Shown here in pieces: positions 9,302 through 18,935 of a stretch of 64,000 nucleotides of DNA. Source of the stretch: Pseudomonas oryzihabitans (GTDB taxonomy: Bacteria > Pseudomonadota > Gammaproteobacteria > Pseudomonadales > Pseudomonadaceae); NCBI RefSeq assembly GCF_014522265.1, contig NZ_CP017024.1, positions 1,640,001 through 1,704,000 of the forward strand, given 5' to 3'. The translations under genes were made by a program, and so were the position numbers. Numbering within the stretch: the stretch's first letter is position 1; every line of letters begins with the position of its first letter. A model generated the notes under the pieces. It did not search any database. It was not told the DNA's origin and saw nothing but the letters and a program-made list of their open reading frames with translations.

Positions 9302-9406
9302 AAGCCCAGCTTATCCGAAACATCACTCCAGATGGCCTTCACGCAGATTTTTCAGCATCGGATGATGGACTACCCATAAGCAACCCTGATCCTAGCGGAG
9401 GCGCTC

Positions 9407-10918
9407 TTGTCCAAGCCGATGAACATCCTCTTTCTCATGGCCGACCAGATGGCGGCGCCCATCCTGCCGCTGTACGACCCCGCCTCGCCGATCAAGCTGC
9501 CGAATCTGCAACGCCTGGCCGAGCGCGCCGTGGTGTTCGATTCCGCCTATTGCAACAGCCCGCTGTGCGCACCCTCGCGCTTCACCCTGGTGAGCGGCCA
9601 GCTGCCGTCGAAGATCGGCGGCTACGACAACGCCGCCGATTTCGCCGCCGACATCCCCACCTATGCCCACCACCTGCGGCGCCTGGGCTATCGCACGGCG
9701 CTGTCGGGCAAGATGCACTTCTGCGGACCGGACCAGTTGCACGGCTACGAAGAGCGGCTGACCAGCGACATCTATCCCGCCGACTACGGCTGGGCGGTGA
9801 ACTGGGACGCGGCGGACGTGCGCCCGAGCTGGTACCACAACATGTCCTCGGTGCTGCAGGCCGGACCCTGCGTGCGCACCAACCAGCTGGATTTCGACGA
9901 AGAGGTGGTCTTCAAGGCGCGTCAGTACCTCTACGATCACGTGCGTCGCGGCGATGACCAGCCCTTCTGCCTGACCGTGTCCCTGACCCACCCGCACGAT
10001 CCCTACACCATTCCCCGCGAATTCTGGGACCTGTACAACGAGGTCGACATCCCGCTGCCGGAAGGCGCCATTCCCCAGGCCGAGCAGGACCCCCACAGCC
10101 AGCGCCTGCTCAAGGTGATCGATCTGTGGGACAAACCGCTGCCCGAGGCCAAGATCCGCGACGCCCGCCAGGCCTACTACGGTGCCTGCAGCTATGTCGA
10201 CGCCCAGGTCGGCCATCTGCTCAAGACCCTGGGAGAATGCGGTCTGGCCGACGATACCGTGATCGTCTTTTCCGGCGACCATGGCGACATGCTCGGCGAG
10301 CGCGGACTCTGGTACAAGATGCACTGGTTCGAGATGGCCGCGCGGGTACCGCTGCTGATCCACGCGCCCGGCCGTTTCGCCCCGGCGCGGGTGCAGGCCT
10401 CGGTATCGACCATGGACCTGCTGCCGACCTTCGTCGAGCTGGCCGGCGGCCAGCTGCCGGAGGAGCTGCCGCTGGACGGTCGCTCGCTGCTGCCGCACCT
10501 GGAAGGCCGGGCAGGGCACGATGAGGTCATCGGCGAATACCTGGCCGAGGGCACCGTCAGCCCGCTGCTGATGATTCGTCGCGGCGCCTACAAGTACATC
10601 CATTGCGAACTGGATCCGCCGCTGCTGTTCGATCTGCACAACGATCCGCTGGAGCGCGAAAACCTGGCCGCCAGCCCCGACTATGCCGAGCTGCTCGCCA
10701 GCTTCCAGGCCGAGGTCCGCCAGCGCTGGGATCTGGCGCGCCTGCACGGCGAGGTGCTGGCCAGCCAGCGGCGGCGGCGCTTCGTCGCGGCGGCCCTGGA
10801 GCAGGGCGAGCGGACCAGCTGGGATCACCAGCCCTTCGTCGATGCCAGCCAGCAGTACATGCGCAATCACATCGACCTCGACGACCTGGAGCGTCGCGCC
10901 CGCTACCCTCAACCCTGA
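9407..10918 (+). CDS. betC: Choline-sulfatase
   Basis: 503 residues from a TTG at 9407 preceded by GCGGAGG; an in-frame ATG at 9419 is the alternative start. It hydrolyses choline-O-sulfate to choline and sulfate. The sulfatase signature CAPSRFTLVSGQ near residue 53 provides the cysteine that is converted to formylglycine, and the metal site includes NILFLMADQM at the start and FSGDHGDMLGERGLWYK near residue 287. No signal peptide, so it is cytoplasmic and substrate must be imported. The next gene encodes a choline-binding protein 21 bases downstream. Confidence 0.96.
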   Translation: MSKPMNILFLMADQMAAPILPLYDPASPIKLPNLQRLAERAVVFDSAYCNSPLCAPSRFTLVSGQLPSKIGGYDNAADFAADIPTYAHHLRRLGYRTALSGKMHFCGPDQLHGYEERLTSDIYPADYGWAVNWDAADVRPSWYHNMSSVLQAGPCVRTNQLDFDEEVVFKARQYLYDHVRRGDDQPFCLTVSLTHPHDPYTIPREFWDLYNEVDIPLPEGAIPQAEQDPHSQRLLKVIDLWDKPLPEAKIRDARQAYYGACSYVDAQVGHLLKTLGECGLADDTVIVFSGDHGDMLGERGLWYKMHWFEMAARVPLLIHAPGRFAPARVQASVSTMDLLPTFVELAGGQLPEELPLDGRSLLPHLEGRAGHDEVIGEYLAEGTVSPLLMIRRGAYKYIHCELDPPLLFDLHNDPLERENLAASPDYAELLASFQAEVRQRWDLARLHGEVLASQRRRRFVAAALEQGERTSWDHQPFVDASQQYMRNHIDLDDLERRARYPQP

Positions 10919-10939
10919 ACCGCTAACTGGAGCACGGCC

Positions 10940-11857
10940 ATGAAACACGGAATCATCGCTACCTTCACGCTGGCCCTGGTCAGCCTGTCGGCCCAGGCCG
11001 AGGACCAGGCCTGCGCAACGGTTCGCCTGGCCGATCCGGGCTGGAGCGACATCGCCGCCACCAACGCCCTCACCGGCGCGATCCTGAGTGCGCTGGGCTA
11101 TACCGGCAAGGTCGAGACCCTGGCGGTGCCGATCATCTACGGCGGCATGCGCAACGGGCAGGTGGATGCCTTCCTCGGCAACTGGATGCCGGCGCAGCAG
11201 GCGCACTATGACCAGTTCGTGAAGACCGGGCAGGTCACCGAGCTGGCGCAGAATCTGGTCGGGACCGAATTCACCCTGGCGGTGCCCACCTATGTCTGGG
11301 AAGGCGGGGTGAAGAGCTTCGACGACCTGGCCAAGCACGCCGACCAGTTCGGCAAGAAGATCTACGGCATCGGCGCCGGCGCGCCGGCCAACCAGTCGCT
11401 GCAGAAGATCATCCAGGACAACGAATTCGGCCTGGGCGGCTGGCAACTGGTGGAGTCCAGCGAGCAGGCCATGCTGTCCCAGGTCGGGCGGGCGGTGAAG
11501 CGCGACAAGTGGGTAGTCTTCCTTGGCTGGACGCCGCATCCCATGAACGTCGACTACCCGATCAAGTACCTGACCGGGGGCGACAAGTATTTCGGTACCG
11601 CCGGCACGGTGAACACCCTGACGCGCAAGGGCTACGCCGAACAGTGCCCCAATCCGGCCCGGCTGCTGACCAACATGAAGTTCACCCTGGACATGGAAAA
11701 CGCCGTCATGAGCGCCGCGCGGGACAAGGGCGGCAGCTACGACACCGCCGCCAGGGCCTGGCTCAAGGCCCATCCCCAGGTGCTGGAGCCCTGGTTGCAG
11801 GGGGTCACCACCCGCGACGGCCAGCCCGGCCTGCCGGCGGTACAGAAAGCGCTCTGA
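10940..11857 (+). CDS. choX: Choline ABC transporter, periplasmic binding protein
   Basis: 305 residues with a signal peptide (about residues 1-20, ending AQA). OpuAC-type fold: DPGWSDIAATNAL, GNWMPAQQAHYDQF, and FLGWTPHPMNVDYPIKYLTGGD near residue 195. Aromatic residues of this kind form the cation-pi cage for quaternary ammonium. It resembles the choline-specific binding protein group. No permease or ATPase gene follows, so it must work with a transporter encoded elsewhere. Confidence 0.88.
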   Translation: MKHGIIATFTLALVSLSAQAEDQACATVRLADPGWSDIAATNALTGAILSALGYTGKVETLAVPIIYGGMRNGQVDAFLGNWMPAQQAHYDQFVKTGQVTELAQNLVGTEFTLAVPTYVWEGGVKSFDDLAKHADQFGKKIYGIGAGAPANQSLQKIIQDNEFGLGGWQLVESSEQAMLSQVGRAVKRDKWVVFLGWTPHPMNVDYPIKYLTGGDKYFGTAGTVNTLTRKGYAEQCPNPARLLTNMKFTLDMENAVMSAARDKGGSYDTAARAWLKAHPQVLEPWLQGVTTRDGQPGLPAVQKAL

Positions 11858-11875
11858 CCGCTAATTCTCCAAGCG

Positions 11876-13414
11876 CTACTTAAGCCCGAGTCGCCGCGCC
11901 AGGCGGGCGAGGTTGGCGCGGTCCAGCCCCAGGGCGGCGGCGGCCAGGGTCCAGTTCTGCCCATGCTGTTCCAGGGCCAGGGTAATGGTCTGCCGCTGGA
12001 AGGCCTCCGTGGCTTCGCGCAGGGAGGCGGCGGGCAGGGCGGGATCCTCGTCGGGCAGGGCCGTGCTGCCCAGTGGCAGGCCGAGCTGATCGCTGTCCAG
12101 GGTCAGGATGCCGCCGCGTTCCTCGCTGCCGGCATGGGCCTTGAGCGCCGCCCGGCTGATGAGGTGAGAGAGTTCGCGCACGTTGCCCGGCCAGTCGTAG
12201 GCCAGCAGGGTCCGTTGCGCCGCGGGGGTCAGCCGGAGGCCGCGCAGGCCCAGGCGGGCGCGATTCTGCTCCAGGTAGAAACCGGCCAGGAGCAGGACGT
12301 CGCGGCCACGCTCGCGCATGGCCGGCACGGCCAGCGGATAGACGCTCAGGCGATGGTAGAGATCGGCACGAAAGCGCCCGGCACGCACGCAGTCGGCCAG
12401 GTCGCGATTGGTGGCGGCGATGATGCGCACGTCCACCTTGAGATCGCGATCCGAGCCCAGCCGCTGCAACTGGCCGCTCTGCAGCACCCGCAGCAGCTTG
12501 GCCTGCACCGTCAGTGGCAATTCGCCGACTTCGTCGAGAAACAGGGTGCCGCCATCGGCCAGTTCGAAGCGCCCGCGGCGTTCGCTGACGGCCCCGGAAA
12601 AGGCACCGCGCACATGGCCGAAGAGTTCGCTTTCCACCAGCGCCTCGGGCAGGGCCGCACAGTTGAGGCTGATCAGCGGCCGCTGCTGGCGCAGCGAGCG
12701 CGCGTGCACGGCTTCGGCCACCAGCTCCTTGCCGACCCCGGTCTCGCCGGTGATGAGCACGGTCAGATCGCTGGCCGCCACGGTCTCGATCTCCTGGCGC
12801 AGGCGCAGGCTGGCCGGACTCTGGCCGATGAGTTCGCGAGGCCGCTGGTGCCCCACCGATTGCTGATAGGCCACGGTCAGCTCGTGCTCGCTGACGATGC
12901 GGGCGGAGAGCTGGCCGATGCGCTCGGCGGCGGCCACGGTGGCGGCGGCCAGCCCGGCAAAGGCCGCCAGGGTGGTGAGATCCCCGGGCTGGGCGTTCTG
13001 CGCATGCAGCGAATCCAGGGTCAGCAGGCCCCAGAGCTGGTCCTGCACATAGAGTGGACAGCCCAGGCAGTCGTGGACCTCCAGATGCCCCTGCACGCCT
13101 TCCACCAGCCCATCGTAGGGATCGGGCAGGTCGCAATCGAGGGCGAAGCGGGTGGGCGCGCGACTCGCCAGCAGCAGCGCCAGGCGCGGGTGCTCGCCGA
13201 CCTTGAAGCGGCGGCCCAGGGTATCGGCCGCGAGCCCGCGCACCGCTAGGGGCACCAGCACCTCGCCATCCAGGCGCAGCAGGGCCACCGCATCGAAGGG
13301 CAGGACCTGGCGCAGGGCGTCGAGCAGGTTGGCATAGCGTTGCTGATCGGGCAGGTCGCGGGCCAGATCCGCCACCAGTGGCACCATGGCTTCGAGCAGG
13401 GTGGTACGAGTCAA
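11876..13414 (-). CDS. norR: NorR/FhpR-type nitric-oxide-responsive sigma-54 activator
   Basis: 512 residues from a TTG at 13414; an in-frame ATG nine codons in (13387) is an alternative. The N-terminal GAF domain (about 20-165) has the NorR landmarks DLPDPYDGL and VHDCLGCPL, which in NorR surround a mononuclear iron that binds NO. The AAA+ domain has Walker A GETGVGKE, the sigma-54 contact loop reading GAFSGA rather than GAFTGA, and Walker [14 protein letters not shown] Fis-type helix-turn-helix ends the protein. It is divergent from the flavohemoglobin gene, its expected target. Confidence 0.92.
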   Translation of the reverse strand: MTRTTLLEAMVPLVADLARDLPDQQRYANLLDALRQVLPFDAVALLRLDGEVLVPLAVRGLAADTLGRRFKVGEHPRLALLLASRAPTRFALDCDLPDPYDGLVEGVQGHLEVHDCLGCPLYVQDQLWGLLTLDSLHAQNAQPGDLTTLAAFAGLAAATVAAAERIGQLSARIVSEHELTVAYQQSVGHQRPRELIGQSPASLRLRQEIETVAASDLTVLITGETGVGKELVAEAVHARSLRQQRPLISLNCAALPEALVESELFGHVRGAFSGAVSERRGRFELADGGTLFLDEVGELPLTVQAKLLRVLQSGQLQRLGSDRDLKVDVRIIAATNRDLADCVRAGRFRADLYHRLSVYPLAVPAMRERGRDVLLLAGFYLEQNRARLGLRGLRLTPAAQRTLLAYDWPGNVRELSHLISRAALKAHAGSEERGGILTLDSDQLGLPLGSTALPDEDPALPAASLREATEAFQRQTITLALEQHGQNWTLAAAALGLDRANLARLARRLGLK

Positions 13415-13438
13415 TCTGACCTCGGCGAGTCATAGGGA

Positions 13439-13457
13439 CCTGGTCATTATGACCAGG
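13439..13457. promoter_or_regulatory. Candidate NorR binding site
   Basis: Perfect palindrome CCTGGTCAT-T-ATGACCAGG. Its core fits the GT-N7-AC rule described for NorR enhancer sites. It lies about 90 bases upstream of the flavohemoglobin start. A possible sigma-54 -24 element (TTGGCACG) is at about 13494-13501, but the -12 half is poor. Confidence 0.6.
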
Positions 13458-13545
13458 TGTCCGGATAAAAGACTGATCTAGCGCAGTTTTTCGGTTGGCA
13501 CGACTCGTGATACGACCAGGGCAGTCCTGTTTGGAGATCCCTGCC

Positions 13546-14715
13546 ATGCTGTCATCCGACCAAAAAGCCATCATCACGGCTACCGTCCCGCTGCTGGAAA
13601 CCGGCGGTGAATCCCTGACCCGGCATTTCTACGACAAGTTGCTGGGCGACAACCCCGAGATCCGCCCGCTGTTCAACGGCGCCCACCAGGCCAGTGGCGC
13701 CCAGGCGCGGGCGCTGGCCCGGGCGGTACTCATGTATGCCCGCTACATCGACCGGCTGGACACCCTGGGACCGCTGGTGGAGCAGATCGTCAACAAGCAC
13801 GTCTCGCTGCAGGTGCAGCCGGATCACTATCCCCTGGTGGGCATCGCCCTACTACAGAGCATCCGCGAAGTGCTGGGGGCCGAGGTGGCTACCGATGCCG
13901 TGATCGACGCCTGGGCCGCCGCCTATGGCCAACTGGCCAATCTGCTGATCGGCGCCGAGGAACACCGCTATGCGGCCCAGGCCGAGGCGCCCGGTGGCTG
14001 GCGTGGCGGGCGGCCGTTCCGCATCGCCCGGATCGAGCCGGAAAGCGAAGAGATCAGCTCCTTCTACCTGGAGCCGGTGGACGGCCTGCCCACCAGCATC
14101 GCCCAGCCCGGCCAGTACCTGGGGCTGAGTGTGATCCTCGATGGGGTGGAATACCGGCGCAACTATTCGATCTCGGCGGCCAGCGATGGCCGTGGCTACC
14201 GGATCAGCGTCAAGCATCAGCCGGGTGGGGTGGTCTCGCGCTTCCTGCACATCGATGCCCATGAAGGCAGCGTACTGCAGGTCTTCGCACCGGCCGGTGA
14301 ATTCGTCCTGCAGGATTCCACCCGGCCGCTGCTGCTGATCGCCGGCGGGGTCGGCATCACGCCGTTGCTGCCCATGGTGTCGGCGGCGCTGCCCAGCGGG
14401 CGACCGATCCAGCTGATCCACTGCACCCGCCACGTCGGGGTGCAGGCCTTCGGCCACTGGCTGGAAGAGCAGGCCGCCCACCATCCGCAATTGCAGCTGT
14501 ACTTCTGCTACAGCGAGCCGGTGGCGGAAGAGGCCTACGCTTCGCGGCTGGACCGGGCGCGCCTGCAGCGCTGGTTGCCCAAGGGTCGCGACCTGGACGC
14601 CTACGTCCTCGGCCCGCAGCCCTTCATGGCCCAGGTGCGGCGTGATCTGCTGGAGCTGGGGGTGCCGGAGCAGCAGATCCGTCACGAGTTCTTTGGTCCC
14701 GCCACGGATCTCTGA
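13546..14715 (+). CDS. hmp: Flavohemoglobin, nitric oxide dioxygenase
   Basis: 389 residues from the ATG at 13546; the frame stays open upstream but the globin begins MLSSDQKAIITATVPLL. It oxidises NO to nitrate using O2 and NAD(P)H. Order: globin domain (about 1-140, with proximal histidine in IVNKHVSLQV), FAD domain with YRRNYSISAAS, and NAD domain with AGGVGITPLLPMV. In Pseudomonas the same gene is often called fhp. It is regulated by the divergent NorR-like activator and followed by a strong hairpin terminator. Confidence 0.95.
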   Translation: MLSSDQKAIITATVPLLETGGESLTRHFYDKLLGDNPEIRPLFNGAHQASGAQARALARAVLMYARYIDRLDTLGPLVEQIVNKHVSLQVQPDHYPLVGIALLQSIREVLGAEVATDAVIDAWAAAYGQLANLLIGAEEHRYAAQAEAPGGWRGGRPFRIARIEPESEEISSFYLEPVDGLPTSIAQPGQYLGLSVILDGVEYRRNYSISAASDGRGYRISVKHQPGGVVSRFLHIDAHEGSVLQVFAPAGEFVLQDSTRPLLLIAGGVGITPLLPMVSAALPSGRPIQLIHCTRHVGVQAFGHWLEEQAAHHPQLQLYFCYSEPVAEEAYASRLDRARLQRWLPKGRDLDAYVLGPQPFMAQVRRDLLELGVPEQQIRHEFFGPATDL

Positions 14716-14721
14716 AAGCAG

Positions 14722-14756
14722 AAACGCCCACGGTCTGGCGACCGTGGGCGTTTCTT
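14722..14756 (+). terminator. Rho-independent terminator after flavohemoglobin gene
   Basis: A 13-bp perfect stem (AAACGCCCACGGT at 14722-14734, complement at 14741-14753) with a 6-base loop and TTTCTT. Confidence 0.85.
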
Positions 14757-14802
14757 CGAGAGCCAGGGTGCCGTCTCTAAGCGGCGCCCTGCCGTCAGCG
14801 AC

Positions 14803-15030
14803 CTAGCGACGCTGGTAGACGATTTCCTTGCTACCACCTTCGCAGCTGCCCACCACCTTGGCGGAGGCGCTGGCGCTGCCCTTGTCCACCACCTCGAGAC
14901 TGTAGTGCGCTACCTGCTTGGCCTGCAGCTTGGCATCGATATCGGCCTTGACCGTGTCGCACGAGGTGCCAGCGGCGAAAGCACCGCTGCTCAGGGCCAA
15001 TAAACCGAAGGTAATCACGACTCTACGCAT
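14803..15030 (-). CDS. DUF1161 small exported protein
   Basis: 75 residues: a signal peptide of about 20 residues (ending GAFA) and a short mature part with two cysteines (SCDTVKADIDAKL, VVGSCEGGSKEIVY) that can form a disulfide in the periplasm. The pattern fits DUF1161, a family with no known function. The ATG at 15030 follows AAAGGACAGGC. Confidence 0.85.
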   Translation of the reverse strand: MRRVVITFGLLALSSGAFAAGTSCDTVKADIDAKLQAKQVAHYSLEVVDKGSASASAKVVGSCEGGSKEIVYQRR

Positions 15031-15073
15031 CTTGCCTGTCCTTTTGCGAGGGAGGGAGGTCTTGAGTATCTAC

Positions 15074-15289
15074 TCAGCTGGTTTCGATACGGAAGCCGAT
15101 CTTCAGGGTGACCTGATAGTGCGCCACCTTTGCGTCCTGGATGTGACCGCGGATTTCACCCACTTCGAACCATTCCAGGTTCTTCACCGACTTGGACGTC
15201 TCGGCGAGGGCATTATTAATGGCGTCCTCGACACTGGTGGTGGAAGAGCCAACGATTTCCAGCTTCTTGTAGGTGTGATGATCGGACAT
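15074..15289 (-). CDS. Dodecin, flavin-storage protein
   Basis: 71 residues from the ATG at 15289 with a strong AGGAGA site. The frame is open further upstream but only this start gives a standard dodecin: MSDHHTYKKLEIVGSS...WFEVGEIRGHI...VTLKIGFRIE. Dodecins assemble as 12-mers that bind riboflavin/FMN dimers and buffer free flavin. The conserved tryptophan in NLEWFEV stacks on the flavin. Confidence 0.93.
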   Translation of the reverse strand: MSDHHTYKKLEIVGSSTTSVEDAINNALAETSKSVKNLEWFEVGEIRGHIQDAKVAHYQVTLKIGFRIETS

Positions 15290-15507
15290 GAAAATCTCCT
15301 GGGTCAGCAATGACGGGCGCTGCAGCGGATAGCCGGCAACGCGTTGACCGGTGTCGCGGTCGACTCGCCGGGAAGGGTGCTTCTGACATTTGAGGCCGCG
15401 AAAGGCCCCGATAAGTTCACTGCCCAGGCTCTCGCCCACCGCTTTGCAGCACTTTCCAACGCCTCGGTAGTCACATTTCCTGAATCCGTCCATCCCAGGA
15501 GGTTGTC

Positions 15508-15831
15508 ATGGCCCGTAACACCGATTACCAGGCGTCCATCGCCAGCATCGAGAACGAAATCAACAGCCTGCTCGACTCGCTGGCATCGCTGAAGAAGAAC
15601 GCTGCACGCGAATCCCGCAGCAGCCTGAATTCCTTCAAGAGCACCGCTCGTGACGCTCTGCATCATTCGGGCGATTCGCTGGAAGAAGTCTATGACGACG
15701 TGCGTCGTCTGACCCGCCAGTACGGTCGCGCCGCCAGTGGCGTGGCTCGCGAACATCCCTGGGCCACCGTCGGCATTGCCGCTGGCGTGACCGTCCTGGT
15801 CGGCTGGGCACTGCTGCGCGGCGACAACTGA
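15508..15831 (+). CDS. DUF883 (ElaB/YqjD-type) membrane-anchored protein
   Basis: 107 residues. An amphipathic coiled-coil part (about 8-75) precedes a C-terminal membrane anchor (about 84-103, WATVGIAAGVTVLVGWALL) with the GR/LRRG-type tail of the YqjD/ElaB group. Relatives in E. coli sit in the inner membrane and bind ribosomes in stationary phase. Good AGGAGG site 6 bases before the ATG. Confidence 0.88.
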   Translation: MARNTDYQASIASIENEINSLLDSLASLKKNAARESRSSLNSFKSTARDALHHSGDSLEEVYDDVRRLTRQYGRAASGVAREHPWATVGIAAGVTVLVGWALLRGDN

Positions 15832-15840
15832 TCGTGGCAG

Positions 15841-15868
15841 CCCAAGGCATCCCAAGGGATGCCTTGGG
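15841..15868. terminator. Shared hairpin between convergent DUF883 and trpI genes
   Basis: A 13-bp perfect stem (CCCAAGGCATCCC with its complement) and 2-base centre. No long T-tract, so termination strength is uncertain. Confidence 0.6.
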
Positions 15869-15870
15869 CG

Positions 15871-16767
15871 CTAGCGCTCGGCCAGCTCGGTTCTGAGCCA
15901 GGCCGCCAACCGCTCCACCCGCTCATCCGCCAGCCGACCCGGCGCCCATAGCGCCAACTCCGCACCGGTCGCGGCGAAGCCCCAGGGCGCAACCAGCCTG
16001 CCCGCCTTCAGATCCGCCGCCACCAGTGGCTCCGGCGCGATCGCCACGCCCAATCCCGACAGCGCCGCCTCCAGCAGGTAATAGAGGTGCTCGAAGCCCT
16101 GCCCGTAATCCAGCACCGGCGCCTCCAGGCCCTGGGTGGCAAACCACTGTGGCCAGGCCTGGGGCCGTGACAGGGTGTGCAGCAGACGTTCGGCCAGCAA
16201 GGCCTGCAGGTCGCCTTCCCTGAGCCGCAGATAGGCCGGGCAGTAGGGACTCAGCACCGGCCCGATGCGCTCGGGCGCCAGGTGATAGGGCAGCACGTCC
16301 TGTGGCGGCGCCGTCTCGGTGAACAGCAGGCTGGCGTCCAGGCCGGCGGCGGCCAGCGGGGTGTCGTCGGTACGGGTCGAGAGGTGCAGGTGTAGCTCCG
16401 GCAGGTCGCGATTGAGGCGATCCAGCCGTGGAATGAACCAGCGCGCCACCAGGCTGCCTGGGCAGCCCAGCACGAACGGCCCCCGGCGATTGCCGGCCTT
16501 GAGTTCGGCGCTCACCTCACGCAAGCGCTCGAAGACCTCGCTACTCACCTCACGCAAGCGCAGCCCCGCCTCGGTCAGCGCCAGCCCCCGGCCTTCGCGG
16601 CGAAACAGCGCCACTCCCAGCTGTTCCTCCAGGGCACGGATCTGGCGACTCACGGCGCCATGGGTCACGTGCAGTTCGTCGCCGGCGCGGCTCATGCCAC
16701 CCAGACGGGCGGTGGCCTCGAAGGCGCGCAGGGCATTCAGCGGGGGCAGGTCGCGGGGATCGCTCAT
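15871..16767 (-). CDS. trpI: LysR-type activator of trpBA
   Basis: 298 residues from the ATG at 16767, chosen because TrpI proteins begin MS[15 protein letters not shown]; the frame runs eight codons further. Helix-turn-helix near residues 14-55 ([29 protein letters not shown]). The effector domain senses indoleglycerol phosphate in P. aeruginosa and P. putida and activates trpBA. Divergent from trpB over 92 bases, which must contain the operator. Confidence 0.94.
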   Translation of the reverse strand: MSDPRDLPPLNALRAFEATARLGGMSRAGDELHVTHGAVSRQIRALEEQLGVALFRREGRGLALTEAGLRLREVSSEVFERLREVSAELKAGNRRGPFVLGCPGSLVARWFIPRLDRLNRDLPELHLHLSTRTDDTPLAAAGLDASLLFTETAPPQDVLPYHLAPERIGPVLSPYCPAYLRLREGDLQALLAERLLHTLSRPQAWPQWFATQGLEAPVLDYGQGFEHLYYLLEAALSGLGVAIAPEPLVAADLKAGRLVAPWGFAATGAELALWAPGRLADERVERLAAWLRTELAER

Positions 16768-16859
16768 CTGTGAGATTTCCTGACGGGTCATCGCGATCTT
16801 ATCGATTTATCAGCGGCACTCAAGCAGGTAAGGTAGATCCATCTTTGCAGGAGAATCCC

Positions 16860-18068
16860 ATGACCCAGTTTGCTTATCGCCAGGGCCCCGACGCTCAAGG
16901 CATGTTCGGCCAGTTCGGTGGTCGCTATGTCGCCGAAACCCTGATGCCGCTGATCCTCGATCTGCAGCGCGAATACGAGACCGCCATGGAGGATCCGGCG
17001 TTTCTCGAGCAGCTGGCCTACTTCCAGCGCGACTACGTCGGTCGGCCCAATCCGCTGTACTTCGCCGAGCGCCTGACCGAGCACTTCGGCGGCGCCAAGA
17101 TCTATCTCAAGCGCGAAGAGCTGAACCACACCGGCGCGCACAAGATCAACAACTGCATTGGCCAGATCCTGCTGGCCAAGCGCATGGGCAAGACCCGCAT
17201 CATCGCCGAGACCGGTGCCGGCATGCACGGCGTGGCCACCGCTACCGTCGCCGCGCGCTTCGGCCTGCCCTGCGTCATCTACATGGGCAGCACCGACATC
17301 GATCGCCAGCAGGCCAACGTCTTCCGCATGAAGCTGCTGGGCGCCGAGGTGATTCCAGTCACGTCCGGTACCGGCACCCTCAAGGACGCCATGAACGAGG
17401 CCCTGCGCGACTGGGTGACCAACGTCGCCGACACCTTCTACCTGATCGGCACAGTGGCCGGTCCGCACCCCTATCCGGCCATGGTCCGCGATTTCCAGGC
17501 AGTGATCGGTCGCGAGACCCGCGCGCAGATCCTGGAGAAGGAAGGACGCCTGCCCGACAGCCTGATCGCCTGCGTCGGCGGTGGCTCCAATGCCATGGGC
17601 CTGTTCCACGAATTTCTCGATGACCAGGACGTCGCCATCATCGGCGTCGAGGCCGGCGGCCACGGCGTCGACACCGACAAGCATGCCTCCAGCCTCAACG
17701 GCGGGGTACCCGGGGTGCTGCACGGTAACCGTACCTTCCTGCTGCAGGACGACGATGGCCAGATCATCGACGCCCACTCCATTTCCGCCGGCCTGGACTA
17801 TCCCGGCATCGGCCCGGAGCACGCCCACCTGCATGACGTGAAGCGCGTGGAATACGTACCGATCAACGACGACGAGGCGCTCAAGGCCTTCCACCAGACC
17901 TGCCGTCTGGAAGGCATCATCCCGGCGCTGGAAACGGCTCACGCCCTGGCCGAGGCCTACAAGCGCGCGCCACACCTGCCCAAGGACCACCTGATGGTGA
18001 TCTGCCTCTCGGGCCGCGGCGACAAGGACATGCAGACCGTGATGAGTCACCTGGGAGACAAGCTATGA
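16860..18068 (+). CDS. trpB: Tryptophan synthase beta chain
   Basis: 402 residues, start ATG at 16860 with GCAGGAGAAT upstream. It condenses indole with serine using PLP. The PLP lysine is in HTGAHKINN near residue 90, the phosphate-binding loop is GGGSNAMG near residue 240, and the catalytic glutamate is in ETGAGMHG near residue 113. The stop overlaps the trpA start (ATGA), giving the usual coupling of the two subunits. Confidence 0.98.
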   Translation: MTQFAYRQGPDAQGMFGQFGGRYVAETLMPLILDLQREYETAMEDPAFLEQLAYFQRDYVGRPNPLYFAERLTEHFGGAKIYLKREELNHTGAHKINNCIGQILLAKRMGKTRIIAETGAGMHGVATATVAARFGLPCVIYMGSTDIDRQQANVFRMKLLGAEVIPVTSGTGTLKDAMNEALRDWVTNVADTFYLIGTVAGPHPYPAMVRDFQAVIGRETRAQILEKEGRLPDSLIACVGGGSNAMGLFHEFLDDQDVAIIGVEAGGHGVDTDKHASSLNGGVPGVLHGNRTFLLQDDDGQIIDAHSISAGLDYPGIGPEHAHLHDVKRVEYVPINDDEALKAFHQTCRLEGIIPALETAHALAEAYKRAPHLPKDHLMVICLSGRGDKDMQTVMSHLGDKL

Positions 18069-18870
18069 GCCGCCTGGAAACCCGCTTCGCCGCGCTGAAG
18101 GCCGAGGGCCGCGCGGCCCTGGTCACCTACACCACCGCCGGCGATCCGGACTACGACACCGCCTTGGCCATCCTCAAGGGGCTGCCGGCGGCCGGTGCCG
18201 ACGTCATCGAGCTGGGCATGCCCTTCACCGATCCCATGGCTGACGGCCCGGCCATCCAGGCCGCTGCCCTGCGGGCCCTGCAGGCGGGCCAGAATCTGGC
18301 CAAGACCCTGGAGATGGTGCGCGACTTCCGCCGCGGGGAAGGCGAGACGCCGCTGGTGCTGATGGGCTACTACAATCCCATCCATCGTTATGGCGTGGAG
18401 CGCTTCCTGGCGGAAGCCGCCGAAGCGGGCGTGGATGGCCTGATCGTGGTCGACCTGCCGCCCGAGCACGACGCCGAGCTGGCGCTGCCGGCCCAGGCCG
18501 CCGGCATCGACTTCATCCGCCTGACCACTCCGACCACTGATGACGCCCGCCTGCCGCGCGTACTCAACACCAGCTCAGGCTTCGTCTACTACGTGTCCGT
18601 CGCTGGCGTGACCGGTGCCGGCTCGGCCACCACCGAGCACGTCGAGGCCGCCGTGGCGCGCCTGCGCCGTTTCACCGACCTGCCCCTGGCCGTCGGCTTC
18701 GGCATCCGTACCCCGAGCAGGCGCGGGTGATCGCCCGCATCGCCGATGGTGTGGTGGTGGGCTCGGCGTTCGTCGACCAGATCGCCAAGGCTGCGTCCTC
18801 GGGCGCTGCCATCGACGGCGTGCTTGGCCTCTGCAAGCAGCTGTCGGACAGCGTACGCACCGCGCGCTAG
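18065..18870 (+). pseudogene. trpA: Tryptophan synthase alpha chain, frame broken near the 3' end
   Basis: The first 217 codons read as normal TrpA ([11 protein letters not shown] near residue 20, the catalytic glutamate in [17 protein letters not shown], catalytic aspartate region [24 protein letters not shown]). After GFGIRTP the frame stops at 18730. One base added in the CCCCG run at 18711-18715 gives [21 protein letters not shown] and a normal end at 18870, about 268 residues in total, the full family length. As written, the phosphate-binding C-terminal helix and strand are lost and the enzyme would be dead. A missed base is the simplest explanation. Confidence 0.9.
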
Positions 18871-18890
18871 GCCTTCGCCAGCTCTCCAAA

Positions 18891-18915
18891 AGACCGCTTC
18901 AGGCGGTCTTTTTTT
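18891..18915 (+). terminator. Rho-independent terminator after trpBA
   Basis: Stem AGACCGC/GCGGTCT with a 5-base loop and an eight-T tract. Confidence 0.9.
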
Positions 18916-18935
18916 ATGCCTGGACAACCTGCAAG

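Noticed and set aside
13494-13512. Sigma-54 promoter for the flavohemoglobin gene
   Set aside because: The -24 half (TTGGCACG) is good but the -12 half reads GTGAT instead of TTGCT; noted in the evidence only.
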